Source: JAUWKC01 sp035529895
Lineage (GTDB): Bacteria > Planctomycetota > Phycisphaerae > Sedimentisphaerales > Anaerobacaceae
Direction of reading: 5' to 3'
NCBI GenBank assembly: GCA_035529895.1
Contig: DATKVV010000024.1
Coordinates: 54,825 to 118,824 of the forward strand
DNA length: 64,000 nucleotides
In this document: in pieces, positions 16,920 to 26,012 of the stretch
Numbering within the stretch: the stretch's first letter is position 1
Layout of the letters: every line of letters begins with the position of its first letter
Translations under genes and position numbers: made by a program
Notes under the pieces: model-generated
The model's input: the letters and a program-made list of their open reading frames with translations, nothing else
Told to the model about the DNA's origin: nothing
Databases searched by the model: none

Positions 16920-18497
16920 TCACGGTAGTTCTCCCATAGCTCGTCCGAGAGTATCTAATCTGGCTATTTCCTTACCATCTGCATAAATACGCAGGCCGGT
17001 GCCTTTATCGTATTTTGTGCCGTTCTTGTCCCACAGAATTGTAACGGTTCGCCCGTGGTAAAGAACGTTGTCAAGGCAGAACCAGTCCCACGTATCCTCC
17101 GGTACCAGCGGATTGACCTCAACAACGTAGTCCGCACGAGGCCGCAGGCCCACCAGCCCCGAAATAATCAAATCGCAGTAGGCGGAATGATTGTAATCCT
17201 TGCCTCGCTTGGAGGTGTTCACGTTACTCGAATCAAGCTTGCGCAGCCGGGCAATCCATTGTCCCGTGTAAGGGTCAAGGTCTTCGTCAATCCACGGAAC
17301 AACCCTGCCGTCATCAAGCCTTAATCTATGGCTTTTTGTGTAAGTCTTCAGTGTCTCGAAATAATCCGCCTTCGTCACATACTCCTGCTCGTAGTTGTTC
17401 AGCACGTTAGCTAAAGCGACCAGTACTTGAGTCGTGGCATAAGGCCAGCTCGGCCCGTTCCACTGGCAGTCGTCGCCCGTGTAGGCGATTGTAAATCCCG
17501 GGTGCCGCTGCTCCGCCGTGGTGGGACCAAAGGGCGCTCGGAACCCTTGCGGGTCCATTAGCTGCTTCCACGCCTCTTCGTATCCGCGGTCTGGCAGATT
17601 GAAATACCACGGCACAAACCCGATGGCCTCTCGCGCATCGCACAAACTTCCGTCCTCCAGACGCACCTTGAAAAACTTCGCCTGCCCGTCCCAAAGCCTG
17701 TCCTGAACCAGCCTCTTCAACTGTGCCGCCTTGCCGGCGTATTTCCTGGCTATATCCTCTCTGCCCGCTAGTTCCGCAATCTCTGCTATAGCCTTTGCGT
17801 CTGCGTACATGTAACTATTAATAGTGGGCCGCGTATTCTTGCGCCTCCGCGAGCCGCACACCGATTCTTCCATCCCGTCAAGAACGTCGTACTGCCAGAA
17901 CATACCGTTTTCGAGCAGACGCTCCTTCTCCCACCCCTCGTGATTTGCGATAAGCCCATCCAGCAGTCCCGTGATAAGCTTCCTGTCTGGCTGAACAAGG
18001 TGCCGCGCATAGTACGCATCCGCCGCCCAGAAGCTGTACCGCCGAGGCAGCGCCCCCTCCACGCGGAACCAGAATATCTCGTAATCGTCCATATATTTGG
18101 GGTCGTGCAGCCACCGACCCTCGTAAATGTGATGGCCCGCCGCACAGCTAATGGTGTTGTGCTTCGCCCCCCAGCTGACCTTGGGCCGGAACTCATCAAT
18201 CACGAAACCATCCGGTGTGTTCTTGATATGCTTGCGGTACGTCCACCACCGAAAGTAGTAAATTTCCTCCAGGTCCCTGTCCGGACACTCCAGCAGAGGA
18301 ATATTCGCCTTCATAAATTCCCATGCCTGCTCATTCGGAATCGAAGGCGGAAAATATTCGGTGTCGTTCTTATTGAACTTCTCGACATAATGCCTGAACG
18401 AATCCGGCTTCAAAACATAACCGTCACCCGTGCCTCCGGAGGCCGGGCAAAGGTGTGTACAAAACAAAATAGTCATCCAAAACCATTTTTTCTCCAT
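16920..18497 (-). CDS. Exported MGH1-type (GH63-like) glycoside hydrolase
   Basis: 525 residues with a signal peptide (MEKKWFWMTILFCTHLCPASG) and an (alpha/alpha)6-barrel glycosidase of the MGH1/GH63-like class. Recognisable segments are YYFRWWTYRKHI, GHHIYEGRWLHDPKYMDDY, FWAADAYYARHL, the repeated helix pairs around YADAKAIAEIAELAG, and the C-terminal DDCQWNGPSWPYATTQVLVA and GKDYNHSAYCDLIISGLVG, where candidate acid residues lie. ATG 18497 is chosen because AAAGGAG precedes it and the signal peptide begins there; a longer frame reaches 18587. It is the last gene of the minus-strand polysaccharide block that includes a sulfatase, sugar kinase and symporter. The glycosidic linkage attacked is unknown. 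Confidence 0.75.
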   Translation of the reverse strand: MEKKWFWMTILFCTHLCPASGGTGDGYVLKPDSFRHYVEKFNKNDTEYFPPSIPNEQAWEFMKANIPLLECPDRDLEEIYYFRWWTYRKHIKNTPDGFVIDEFRPKVSWGAKHNTISCAAGHHIYEGRWLHDPKYMDDYEIFWFRVEGALPRRYSFWAADAYYARHLVQPDRKLITGLLDGLIANHEGWEKERLLENGMFWQYDVLDGMEESVCGSRRRKNTRPTINSYMYADAKAIAEIAELAGREDIARKYAGKAAQLKRLVQDRLWDGQAKFFKVRLEDGSLCDAREAIGFVPWYFNLPDRGYEEAWKQLMDPQGFRAPFGPTTAEQRHPGFTIAYTGDDCQWNGPSWPYATTQVLVALANVLNNYEQEYVTKADYFETLKTYTKSHRLRLDDGRVVPWIDEDLDPYTGQWIARLRKLDSSNVNTSKRGKDYNHSAYCDLIISGLVGLRPRADYVVEVNPLVPEDTWDWFCLDNVLYHGRTVTILWDKNGTKYDKGTGLRIYADGKEIARLDTLGRAMGELP

Positions 18498-18685
18498 TGC
18501 CTTTGCTCCTTTCACCTGGAAAAGATGGCTCTGCTGATGGATCGAAAACTCACCCCGCTTGTCCCGGTAAAATAGTCTTTTTTTCACAGGGTCTCGTTGT
18601 TACTTTCTTCTCATTATTCCTCCTCCTTCAACAGGCCGGCCCGGAATTGGGCTAATTGCTTTTTTTTCAAGCGAAAGCGTACGAA

Positions 18686-19315
18686 TTAATGGTCGCCGTG
18701 AGTTTTTGTATTAACACTGGATTCCGAATGTCCATGTGTCGGTGTCATTACCGCCTGGTGGATGCCCTCCACATAATGGACATACTGGACATAGGCCTCG
18801 ACGAATTCCCTGCCGGCTTCGACACTTTCATCTGCATGCTGCTTCTTTTCCAGAGCTTTCGCAAACCGTTCACGAATTCCCTTTTCCACCTGACGCGTAA
18901 CTGCTTTTACCAGTCCGTCAACAGACCCGTTTTCCAATGCTTTGTCGGCCGCCGCTATGGGGGGTTCCACCGTACCGGGAGGTTTCAGGCCCGTGTAAGC
19001 AGCGCCCTCTCCCGCCCGATGAATTCGTACAAGCGTCTCGAACAGATACATATCCGCCAATTCCTTCGCCTCGGGACCCGTCGACCGAACCTTCAGCGTT
19101 CTTGCAAAGACGTCGCGAATCTCAGTCTCGTGCTCCTTTTTAACCCACTTGAGAATCGGCGATACATCCCCCTTCGCAAGGGCAATTCTTGCCGCTTGGA
19201 TTACCGGGCCGTCAAGCGTATCGCAGTGTCCGTATGCCTTATGTAAATATATGCATAATACACCCATCACAACGGCAAGCGTCAGGATAGTCCTGACCGT
19301 TCGTTCTCGCGTCAT
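18686..19315 (-). CDS. DUF6448-family exported protein
   Basis: 209 residues. After a short signal segment (TILTLAVVMGVLCIYLHKAYG) the mature protein begins HCDTLDGPVIQAARIAL, the conserved opening of DUF6448 proteins. Further conserved pieces are GPEAKELADMYLFETLVRIHRAGEG and YVQYVHYVEGIHQAV. It ends in a His-rich tail (THGHSESSVNTKTHGDH), and there are several other His and Glu residues, so metal binding is possible but unproven. ATG 19315 follows AAAGGAGAGTGTGAA and is preferred over an upstream start at 19348. It is read 29 bp after pyrD. Function unknown. Confidence 0.75.
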   Translation of the reverse strand: MTRERTVRTILTLAVVMGVLCIYLHKAYGHCDTLDGPVIQAARIALAKGDVSPILKWVKKEHETEIRDVFARTLKVRSTGPEAKELADMYLFETLVRIHRAGEGAAYTGLKPPGTVEPPIAAADKALENGSVDGLVKAVTRQVEKGIRERFAKALEKKQHADESVEAGREFVEAYVQYVHYVEGIHQAVMTPTHGHSESSVNTKTHGDH

Positions 19316-19344
19316 TTCACACTCTCCTTTCTCGCAGTTCCGCT

Positions 19345-20283
19345 TCACAAAAGTGAACCCACCAATTCTTTAATATTTGCCAGATTCTTGCTGGCGCAAT
19401 ATCTCTTTATGCCTTCGATAATCTTTACCGCGCAGCGCGGCTCAATGAAGTTGGCCGTGCCAACCGCCACCGCCGACGCACCAGCGATAATGAATTCAAT
19501 CGCATCCGAAGCCGTTCTGATTCCCCCCACGCCCAAAACCGGTATCCCGCGTTCTCTTGCAACCTCGTTATATACCTTATTTACGAGATAAATCGCTATC
19601 GGTTTTATCGCCGGCCCCGACAGGCCGCCTGTTCTGTTCGCCAGAACGGGGCTGGCGCTCTCGATATCAATCGCCATTGCAGTAAACGTATTTATCAGGC
19701 TAAGTGCATCCGCTCCCGCGTCAATGGCTGCCCGCGCAATCACGCTGATATCCGTAACACAGGGCGACAGTTTCACCATTAGAATTTTTTTACCCGCCGC
19801 CCTCTTTACGGCCGAAGTTATCTCCGTTACCTGCGCCGGGTCGGTGCCGAAACTTATCCCACCCCTCTTGACGTTCGGGCAACTGATATTCACCTCGAAA
19901 CCGGCTATCGCTTTTTCGCCCGCCAGCCGCTCCACAACGGCCACGTAATCCTCAGTAGTCTCACCCGCCACATTCACAAAAACCGCAGTGGTCGTAAACC
20001 GTGACTCGATAACAGGCAGCTTTTCCCTGATGAATTCTTCCAGCCCCACGTTAGCTAAGCCAATCGCATTCAGCATCCCGCTGTCCGTCTCTATAATCCT
20101 CGGCGTAGGATTGCCTTTCCTTGGCCGCACCGTGATGCTCTTGGTAATGAACCCACCCAGCATGTTCATATCCATATAATCCGCCAACTCGTCCGCATAG
20201 CCGCACGTCCCCGACGCCGTAAACACCGGATTGACCAGCCGAACCCCCGCAAACTCAACCGAAATGTCAAAGTCTTCCTTCAT
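19345..20283 (-). CDS. pyrD: Dihydroorotate dehydrogenase B, catalytic subunit
   Basis: 312-residue FMN enzyme of pyrimidine synthesis that oxidises dihydroorotate to orotate; the class 1B form uses NAD+ through PyrK. The TIM barrel shows NPVFTASGTCGYADEL, ITKSITVRPRKGNPTPR, and the class 1 catalytic Cys in FEVNISCPNVKRGG, then ILMVKLSPCVTDI, the Lys/Asn region LSLINTFTAMAID and the FMN phosphate site VLGVGGIRTASDA. ATG 20283 has GGGAG upstream; an in-frame TTG at 20304 was rejected. Its partner pyrK lies 1.6 kb upstream on the same strand with a sulfatase gene in between, which is unusual because pyrK-pyrD are normally adjacent. Confidence 0.93.
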   Translation of the reverse strand: MKEDFDISVEFAGVRLVNPVFTASGTCGYADELADYMDMNMLGGFITKSITVRPRKGNPTPRIIETDSGMLNAIGLANVGLEEFIREKLPVIESRFTTTAVFVNVAGETTEDYVAVVERLAGEKAIAGFEVNISCPNVKRGGISFGTDPAQVTEITSAVKRAAGKKILMVKLSPCVTDISVIARAAIDAGADALSLINTFTAMAIDIESASPVLANRTGGLSGPAIKPIAIYLVNKVYNEVARERGIPVLGVGGIRTASDAIEFIIAGASAVAVGTANFIEPRCAVKIIEGIKRYCASKNLANIKELVGSLL

Positions 20284-20364
20284 AGAATCTCTCACTCCCG
20301 GCAAGTCTGTCTCTGCATATTATTCTTCCAAAGTCTCCACTGCTGCCGGTTGAAACAGGCAGGC

Positions 20365-21819
20365 TCAGGATTCAGTGACGATATACTCAGCAGCAATGCT
20401 GTCATTGTTCTTCTGGACCCACTTATGTAGAAGTTGACGATGCCTATCCAGCACATCTTTGAACTCAGCACGCTCGGCGAGGTTTTTCATTTCACCTGGG
20501 TCGTTCTTCAAATCTATGAGTTGTTCACGGCCTCTGCCTGAGTCGTAAACACAGTATTTAAACCGGCCCGTCTGCAGCATCCTGCCGTTCTGACTCTCGG
20601 AGACAACGTAATCGCGCCAGGCTGCGGCTTTTTTCCCTTCAGCCGGCGGACGAAGGCTCAAGCCTTGCAGTCCCTCCGGAATCTTAATACCCGCATAATC
20701 GCAGAGCGTAGGGAGCAGGTCGAGACCATTCGAAACCAGGCGCCTATCGTCGACCACGCCTCGCGGAATCACTCCCTTGTAACTCATTATGAACGGAACA
20801 CGCACAGATTCCTCGTAAAGCACCGACTTATGCTCCATTTTGTGTGCGGAGTCCATATCACCGTGGTCGCTGGTAAAGACTATCAGCGTTTTATCTTCCA
20901 GAGCCGCCTCTCGCAGGGAGTCGAGCACTATACCAATTTTCTTGTCAACCATTTCGGTCAACCGGCAGTATGCCCACCGATGCAGACGCCACTGATTCTC
21001 AGGCCACTTCTCGCGGATGTATGCCCGGAAAGGCCTTGCATTCACGTACTTTTCTGTTATGCATTCCGGCTCGCGTTCCGGCACGCCGTGATTTGCCGGC
21101 AGGGGGGGGCAGTGCTCCGCCGCGAAGGCGCCGATGTCCCCGTCCGCCCGCGCACGCTCCAGTACAGCCTCGCACGTCCTCGAATCTATGTTGCCTACCA
21201 GGGCTCTGGCGTTTGCACGCCTGAAATCATTGATAGCCATGTAGCAGATATCGTGAGGATTAATGAACGAGGCGAACAGCAGGAACGGTCTTACATGCTT
21301 TCCTTTGATAAACTCCGCACACGCGTCCGCCAGCCCCTGGCGTGAGTCACCGGTCAGATTTCGATATCCGAGTTTTTCCACATCGTTCATCTTGTCGGGC
21401 AGGTGCACCTTGCCGCCGTAGACGGTTTCGTAGCCCGCCTGGCGGAAGAGCGCGCCAAGCGACTGCTGCGCCATAGCATCGGTTACGGCAGCCCGCCCGG
21501 AATCGCTGTTCTGCCCCATTCCTATTGTGCTGGGCATAAGGCCCGTTTGCAGGCTGAACCGGCTCGGTACGCAGACAGGGTTGCAGGCATAAGCTCTTTC
21601 AAACCGGATGCCCGAAGCGGCAAGTCGGTCCAGCGCAGGTGTTTTAAGCCACTTGTTTGGCGTGCAGCTCATCATACCGGCATGCTGTTGGTCGGTCATT
21701 ATGAAAAGGATATTGGGCCTGCTTTCTCCCCCTGGAGTTGCCGCGGCGGATGTTTCCCGTCTCAGCATCACTCCGGCCGCAGCGGCTGCCGCCGTGATTA
21801 GGAACTGCCGTCTTTTCAT
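20365..21819 (-). CDS. S1-family sulfatase with Tat signal
   Basis: 484-residue formylglycine sulfatase that would remove sulfate esters from polysaccharides. The N-terminus MKRRQFLITAAAAAAGVML is a twin-arginine-type signal (KRRQFL). The catalytic domain begins RPNILFIMTDQQHAG (metal-binding Asp) and carries CVPSR near residue 82, the C-x-P-S-R motif whose Cys is converted to formylglycine, followed by LQTG. FTSDHGDMDSAHKMEHKS supplies the second metal site. ATG 21819 fits the Tat signal; a GTG at 21889-21891 would add 24 residues and cannot be excluded. It sits between pyrK and pyrD and near glycosidase and sugar-uptake genes, so it most likely serves the polysaccharide pathway. Confidence 0.9.
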   Translation of the reverse strand: MKRRQFLITAAAAAAGVMLRRETSAAATPGGESRPNILFIMTDQQHAGMMSCTPNKWLKTPALDRLAASGIRFERAYACNPVCVPSRFSLQTGLMPSTIGMGQNSDSGRAAVTDAMAQQSLGALFRQAGYETVYGGKVHLPDKMNDVEKLGYRNLTGDSRQGLADACAEFIKGKHVRPFLLFASFINPHDICYMAINDFRRANARALVGNIDSRTCEAVLERARADGDIGAFAAEHCPPLPANHGVPEREPECITEKYVNARPFRAYIREKWPENQWRLHRWAYCRLTEMVDKKIGIVLDSLREAALEDKTLIVFTSDHGDMDSAHKMEHKSVLYEESVRVPFIMSYKGVIPRGVVDDRRLVSNGLDLLPTLCDYAGIKIPEGLQGLSLRPPAEGKKAAAWRDYVVSESQNGRMLQTGRFKYCVYDSGRGREQLIDLKNDPGEMKNLAERAEFKDVLDRHRQLLHKWVQKNNDSIAAEYIVTES

Positions 21820-21897
21820 CCTTTTCTCTAAAGCCTTCAACCGGTTCTCAATACGCCAATAAACCCGCTTTTCTTCTGACTGTTCACACACTGCCTG

Positions 21898-22845
21898 TCA
21901 CAAGGCAAAGACTACCTCCTTGCTCTCAAACACCGGCCCATCCTTGCAGCACAATTTATAGATTGTCTTGTCCGGCCTGTCGCCTTTGCATTCCACCGCG
22001 CAGCTCTGGCACAGTCCTATCCCGCACGCCATCATCCGCTCCATGCTCACCTGGCAATCGATTTTTCTGTCCTGAGCGATTTCCGCCAGACCCGCCAACA
22101 TCGCTTCGGGCCCGCAGCCGTAAATAACCATATCCTGGCCGCGGAGATCTGACTGCCCCAGCCATTCTGCAAGACAATTCGTTAACAGTCCGTGGTATCC
22201 TGCCGAGCCGTCGTCAGTTGCCACCAGCGATTCCATGCCGTACTGCGCGAACTCCGGCAATGAAAACCCGAGGTTTCGCGCGACTTCATCCAGCCGCCTC
22301 TCGAAGGGCAGTTCCTTTACTGTTTTCGCGCCCGCAAATGCGGTCACCTGCATAGTGGGGTAATCGGCCGTAAGGACTTTCGCCAGATGCTGTAGCGGAC
22401 CGGCCCCCATCCCGCCGGCTGCCAGCAGGGCGGTTTTCTTGCCCTCCGGCACCCAAAAACCTCTGCCCAAAGGCCCGATTACGCTGATGGAGTCGCCCGC
22501 TTTCAAAGTTGTCATTCGCAGGCTCGCCGGCCCCACCGTGCAATACAGAATCTCGCCAAACGTTTTGTCGCCTTTGGCAGTAACATCCGCGAAGCTGAAG
22601 GGCCTTCGCAGCAGTATCCTGCGCTGGGCGGCATCGGTCAAATTTTCCGCTATGTCCTTGCCCGGCGGCAGGGCGGTTCCCGACAAATCCAATTGCACGA
22701 ACTGTCCCGGACCACACTGCGCGAAGGCGCTGCTCGCCGCTCCCGAAAACTCCAGCCTTAACCGATAGAATCGCTCCCCAATTCGTTTGTTGCCCCGAAC
22801 CGTACCGCTGAAGACTCCCTTTTTTACAGAAGAATCGTTCGTCAT
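21898..22845 (-). CDS. pyrK: Dihydroorotate dehydrogenase B, electron-transfer subunit
   Basis: 315-residue iron-sulfur flavoprotein that passes electrons from PyrD to NAD+. The N-terminal FAD-binding barrel has RRPFSFADV (R-x-Y/F-S/T signature) near residue 80; a nucleotide-binding domain follows (KTALLAAGGMGAGPLQHLA, then YGCGPEAMLAGL). The C-terminus carries the [2Fe-2S] ligands in ACGIGLCQSCAVEC plus a last Cys in YKLCCKDGPVF. It is longer than the common 250-260 residues, chiefly in the first domain. A CAGGAAAG ribosome-binding site precedes the ATG. It is separated from pyrD by the sulfatase gene. Confidence 0.9.
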   Translation of the reverse strand: MTNDSSVKKGVFSGTVRGNKRIGERFYRLRLEFSGAASSAFAQCGPGQFVQLDLSGTALPPGKDIAENLTDAAQRRILLRRPFSFADVTAKGDKTFGEILYCTVGPASLRMTTLKAGDSISVIGPLGRGFWVPEGKKTALLAAGGMGAGPLQHLAKVLTADYPTMQVTAFAGAKTVKELPFERRLDEVARNLGFSLPEFAQYGMESLVATDDGSAGYHGLLTNCLAEWLGQSDLRGQDMVIYGCGPEAMLAGLAEIAQDRKIDCQVSMERMMACGIGLCQSCAVECKGDRPDKTIYKLCCKDGPVFESKEVVFAL

Positions 22846-22892
22846 GGCTTTCCTGGACTATTATTCATACGCCCCGCGAAGCACAATTGTCG

Positions 22893-24137
22893 TTACAGTA
22901 AACCGTCATAAACCTTCACGCCCTCCACCACCTTGCAGGTATGAACCGCATACCTGTCGCGATACTCCGGATGACTTCGCGGATATGCCACATCGACCGC
23001 CCGCTTCAGGCTTTCGACACTGCCAGCTTTTACCAGAGCGCCCGAAGCTCCCTTGTCTCCGCCTCCCAACATTCTCTCTCCTAATACGCCCGGCACCGTC
23101 CGAACAATATCGCACATCGTCTCCAATTCCGGCCCCGAAATCTTGTAATCATCCCGCAGCCCGATGCCGTCCTCTCGGAATATCCGGCCCACCGTCTCAA
23201 CGTCCCCGGCCTTCCACGCATCCAGCATCTTGTAAAAGCGCTTCTGCGCGCGGAAAATATATTTGAGCCGGTCGCACAAATCCGGGTGCTTTTTTCGAAA
23301 CTGCGCCATAATCTTTTCGTAAAGCCTCTCGTCCTTAACGTCGGCCAGACACGAAATCTCATAACCGGCTTTCTGCACAAACGAAACCAGCTTTTCGCAT
23401 TCTGCCCGCCGGATTTTGTAGGTTGATTTCTCCAGACCCGGCCGCTCCGTCCCCGTATCCAGAACCACTATCCGAAAATCCGTCGCCCCCTCACCCAGCG
23501 GGACGTAATCTATGCTTCTGTTCTTCGGGTCGTAATATGTCCCCATATTCTGACGCGCGAACAGTATCGTTATCTGGTCGAGCTGCCCGCATGGCGAGCC
23601 AATGTAGTCGTTCTCCACCGCCTGCGCCATATCAACAATCTTGAACTGGTCGTCAATTCTGATTTCATTGGCGTCGAGCAGCGAGAGAATCAGATTGAGC
23701 GTCAACGAAGCCGAGCGTGACATGCCGCCGCCGGGTATGTCACCATAGATAACGGCATCGATGCCTTCACTTAAAGCAATGCCTTCCCGCCGCAAAACAT
23801 ATTCGACCCCGTAAGGGAACCTCGCCCACGTGTCCGCAATCGCCGCCGACTTCGGCTCCGGCACATCACCAAGGTTGAATTCAATAACCCCGTCATCGGG
23901 AAAATTCCCGCTGAACAGCCTCATTGTGCTGCTCCCGTTCGGCCTGTATGCCAACCAGATAAATCTGTCCGTGCCCACCCCGAACAGCTCCGTCCCGTTA
24001 TAATCGCCGTGCTCCACCCCCAGGCAAAATCGGGACGAAGTCCTCCTGACCCTGCCGCCCTTAATGTCTATCCCCGTATCACGCGACAATTGCAGGATTT
24101 TCTCGACCGCCGCCTTGTCCTGAGCGCTTACTTCCAT
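22893..24137 (-). CDS. Galactokinase-like GHMP sugar kinase
   Basis: 414-residue GHMP-superfamily kinase built like GalK. Motif I is altered: CLGVEHGDYNGTELFG near residue 38 stands where GalK has G-R-x-N-x-I-G-E-H-x-D-Y. The ATP loop reads GDIPGGGMSRSASLTL (GalK: P-x-G-A/S-G-L-S-S-S-A), so one Ser of the triple is replaced by Arg. The catalytic Asp is present in CGQLDQITILFARQ, and the third motif GERMLGGGDKGASGALV is intact. These differences argue for a sugar other than galactose, for instance galacturonic acid, given the GH28 pectinase-like neighbour; this is inference. It lies 30 bp after the sodium/solute symporter and 47 bp before pyrK, so uptake and phosphorylation are probably coupled. 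Confidence 0.85.
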   Translation of the reverse strand: MEVSAQDKAAVEKILQLSRDTGIDIKGGRVRRTSSRFCLGVEHGDYNGTELFGVGTDRFIWLAYRPNGSSTMRLFSGNFPDDGVIEFNLGDVPEPKSAAIADTWARFPYGVEYVLRREGIALSEGIDAVIYGDIPGGGMSRSASLTLNLILSLLDANEIRIDDQFKIVDMAQAVENDYIGSPCGQLDQITILFARQNMGTYYDPKNRSIDYVPLGEGATDFRIVVLDTGTERPGLEKSTYKIRRAECEKLVSFVQKAGYEISCLADVKDERLYEKIMAQFRKKHPDLCDRLKYIFRAQKRFYKMLDAWKAGDVETVGRIFREDGIGLRDDYKISGPELETMCDIVRTVPGVLGERMLGGGDKGASGALVKAGSVESLKRAVDVAYPRSHPEYRDRYAVHTCKVVEGVKVYDGLL

Positions 24138-24167
24138 CTCGCACGACCCCTTAAACCGCGACAGAGA

Positions 24168-25721
24168 TTACCAGAAGACAACATAGAGCGCCAGCGTCAC
24201 TATTATTACCAAAACGCCAAGCCACGCCACCGCGGGCGTTGGTCTCATATCGAATTCTTCCCTTATTGGCAGCACCTTCGCGTGCGCCATAGGTTTGGAA
24301 AGAGTGATTATCACCATTACCAAAAGCACCACGCCGAACGTGATTGCCATCCTGTTAAGAAACGCAATCCACCCAAACTGCCATTGCAGAAACCCGTAAA
24401 CGGGGACCGTAAGCAGCAGTCCTGTCACGCCCGCCGCCGGAGGCGCCTTCTTGAAAATCATACCGAAGACAAACACCGCCAGAATCCCGGGTGAGATATA
24501 GCCCTGGAATTCCTGAATGTACGTGAAGATTCCCATAAACCTCGGGTCGCCCAGCTTCGGTGCTATCAGCATCCCTATCAATACGAAGACTGCCGTCGAA
24601 ATCCGCCCGCTCCATATCAGGGTTTTCTGAGGTGCGTCCTTTTTCCAGTGGCGCTTGAACAAGTCCATCGTAAAAATAGTCGACGCCGAGTTAAGCATCG
24701 AGGCCAGCGAGCTTATCACCGCGCCGCTGATAGCCGCGAAGATAAAGGCCCGCGCCCCCGGTCCCACAAGATGCCGAATAAGCAGCGGATATGCTGCGTC
24801 CGTACCACTGCCCGCCGTCATCTTGTCACGGTAGAGCTGCAGTGACATAATTCCCGGAAAGATGATAATAAAGGGGATCAGCAGCTTCAAACCCGCCGCA
24901 AATATCACCCCAAGCTGTCCCTGACGCAGGGTCTTTGCCGCGAGTGTTCGCTGGGTAATATACTGGTTCAAGCCCCAGTAGTAGAAATTCGGAATCCAAA
25001 GACCTATGACCAAAGCCGTCCACGGTAGTACCGGATGGTCCGCCGGAAGTATCATGTGGAGTTTGTCGGCGTTCTGCTCGAAGAAGTTCCGTACGCCGAT
25101 CGCCTTGAATCCCAGCACCATCGTAATGGCGCCACCAATAATCAGCGCCGAGCCCTGAAAAAGGTCCGCCCACGCCACCGCCTTCAGTCCCCCCCAAATC
25201 GTGTATAATGCCGCGATACCTCCTATGACCCATACCCCGTACAACAGATGCCGTGGATTCTCCAGGTCTCCGAACAGCGTCTGCAGTGTAAGACCCCCCG
25301 AATAAATCACCGCTGCAATGGTAACTCCCACATATATCGCCATGGTGTAGAAGGCCATGATCGCCCGCGCCGTCGGATTATAACGATACTCAAGGTATTC
25401 CGGAATGGTGAAAATGCCGCTTCTGAGAAACTTCGGCAGAAAGAAAATCGCCACGAAGACCAGCGTAATCGCGGCCATCCACTCGTAGCTTGCGATAGCC
25501 ATACCCGCGATACCGGCCCCCTGGCCCGCCATCCCCACAAAGTGCTCGGTTGAGATGTTGGCCGCTATGAGGGACAGACCGATGAGCGGCCAAAACAGCC
25601 CCCGACTGGCCAGAAAGAAATCTTCGCTGGTTTCTTCCTTGCGGCTCTTGTACATGCTCACCCCGACCACCACCGCGAAGAATCCCAGAAATACGCCAAT
25701 GTCCAGAGGAGTCAGTTTCAT
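24168..25721 (-). CDS. Sodium/solute symporter (SSS family, sugar-type)
   Basis: 517-residue inner-membrane symporter with about 14 membrane segments. The first helix region LGFFAVVVGVSMYKSRK, the FFLASRGLFWPLIGLSLIAA and NISTEHFVGMAGQGAGIAG blocks, and the mid-protein LWIPNFYYWGLNQYITQRTL stretch are typical of the sugar branch of the family (SGLT/vSGLT-like). It probably imports a monosaccharide or uronate released by the exported hydrolases. AAAGGA precedes the ATG. It heads the minus-strand block and is divergent from the GH28-containing giant hydrolase across a 291-bp regulatory gap. Confidence 0.92.
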   Translation of the reverse strand: MKLTPLDIGVFLGFFAVVVGVSMYKSRKEETSEDFFLASRGLFWPLIGLSLIAANISTEHFVGMAGQGAGIAGMAIASYEWMAAITLVFVAIFFLPKFLRSGIFTIPEYLEYRYNPTARAIMAFYTMAIYVGVTIAAVIYSGGLTLQTLFGDLENPRHLLYGVWVIGGIAALYTIWGGLKAVAWADLFQGSALIIGGAITMVLGFKAIGVRNFFEQNADKLHMILPADHPVLPWTALVIGLWIPNFYYWGLNQYITQRTLAAKTLRQGQLGVIFAAGLKLLIPFIIIFPGIMSLQLYRDKMTAGSGTDAAYPLLIRHLVGPGARAFIFAAISGAVISSLASMLNSASTIFTMDLFKRHWKKDAPQKTLIWSGRISTAVFVLIGMLIAPKLGDPRFMGIFTYIQEFQGYISPGILAVFVFGMIFKKAPPAAGVTGLLLTVPVYGFLQWQFGWIAFLNRMAITFGVVLLVMVIITLSKPMAHAKVLPIREEFDMRPTPAVAWLGVLVIIVTLALYVVFW

Positions 25722-25895
25722 AATGAGTCCTTTCTTTGTGTCATCCGTTTGTGAGCACCTCAGCTAATCGTTGAATTCGCCGAATTGCCGGCCATTATAG
25801 CCGCTCCGGCAGCGCTGGCAACAATATTTGCCGCGCCTTTGAAGCCCTCATTTATTTGGCAAGCCGGACCTCTCCTGTTCCGACAGAATTATCAT

Positions 25896-25924
25896 TTGAC
25901 AAAAGGTCATTCTTGTTGGATATT
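25896..25924 (+). promoter_or_regulatory. Candidate promoter of the propeller-GH28 hydrolase gene
   Basis: A perfect TTGACA (25896-25901) is followed after 17 nt by GATATT. The -10 is poor, but the -35 and spacing are ideal and the start codon is 89 bp downstream. A palindrome lies immediately past it, as expected for a repressor site. Confidence 0.45.
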
Positions 25925-25929
25925 TCGTT

Positions 25930-25947
25930 CAACACTGTTTTGTGTTG
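25930..25947. promoter_or_regulatory. Palindromic operator candidate
   Basis: CAACAC, six bases, GTGTTG: a perfect 6+6 inverted repeat centred near the expected transcription start of the hydrolase gene, in the divergent gap shared with the symporter gene. No regulator gene is adjacent, so the binding protein is unknown. Confidence 0.45.
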
Positions 25948-26012
25948 TTTCGCCATTATATAGGCCTGGAGAACTAACAAAACTAAGGTATTCTGTACCA
26001 GGGGTAGAAGAT

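Noticed and set aside
25785..26012. Longer start for the propeller-GH28 protein
   Set aside because: The extra 76 residues cover the promoter region and the signal peptide starts cleanly at 26013 with AGGGG upstream.
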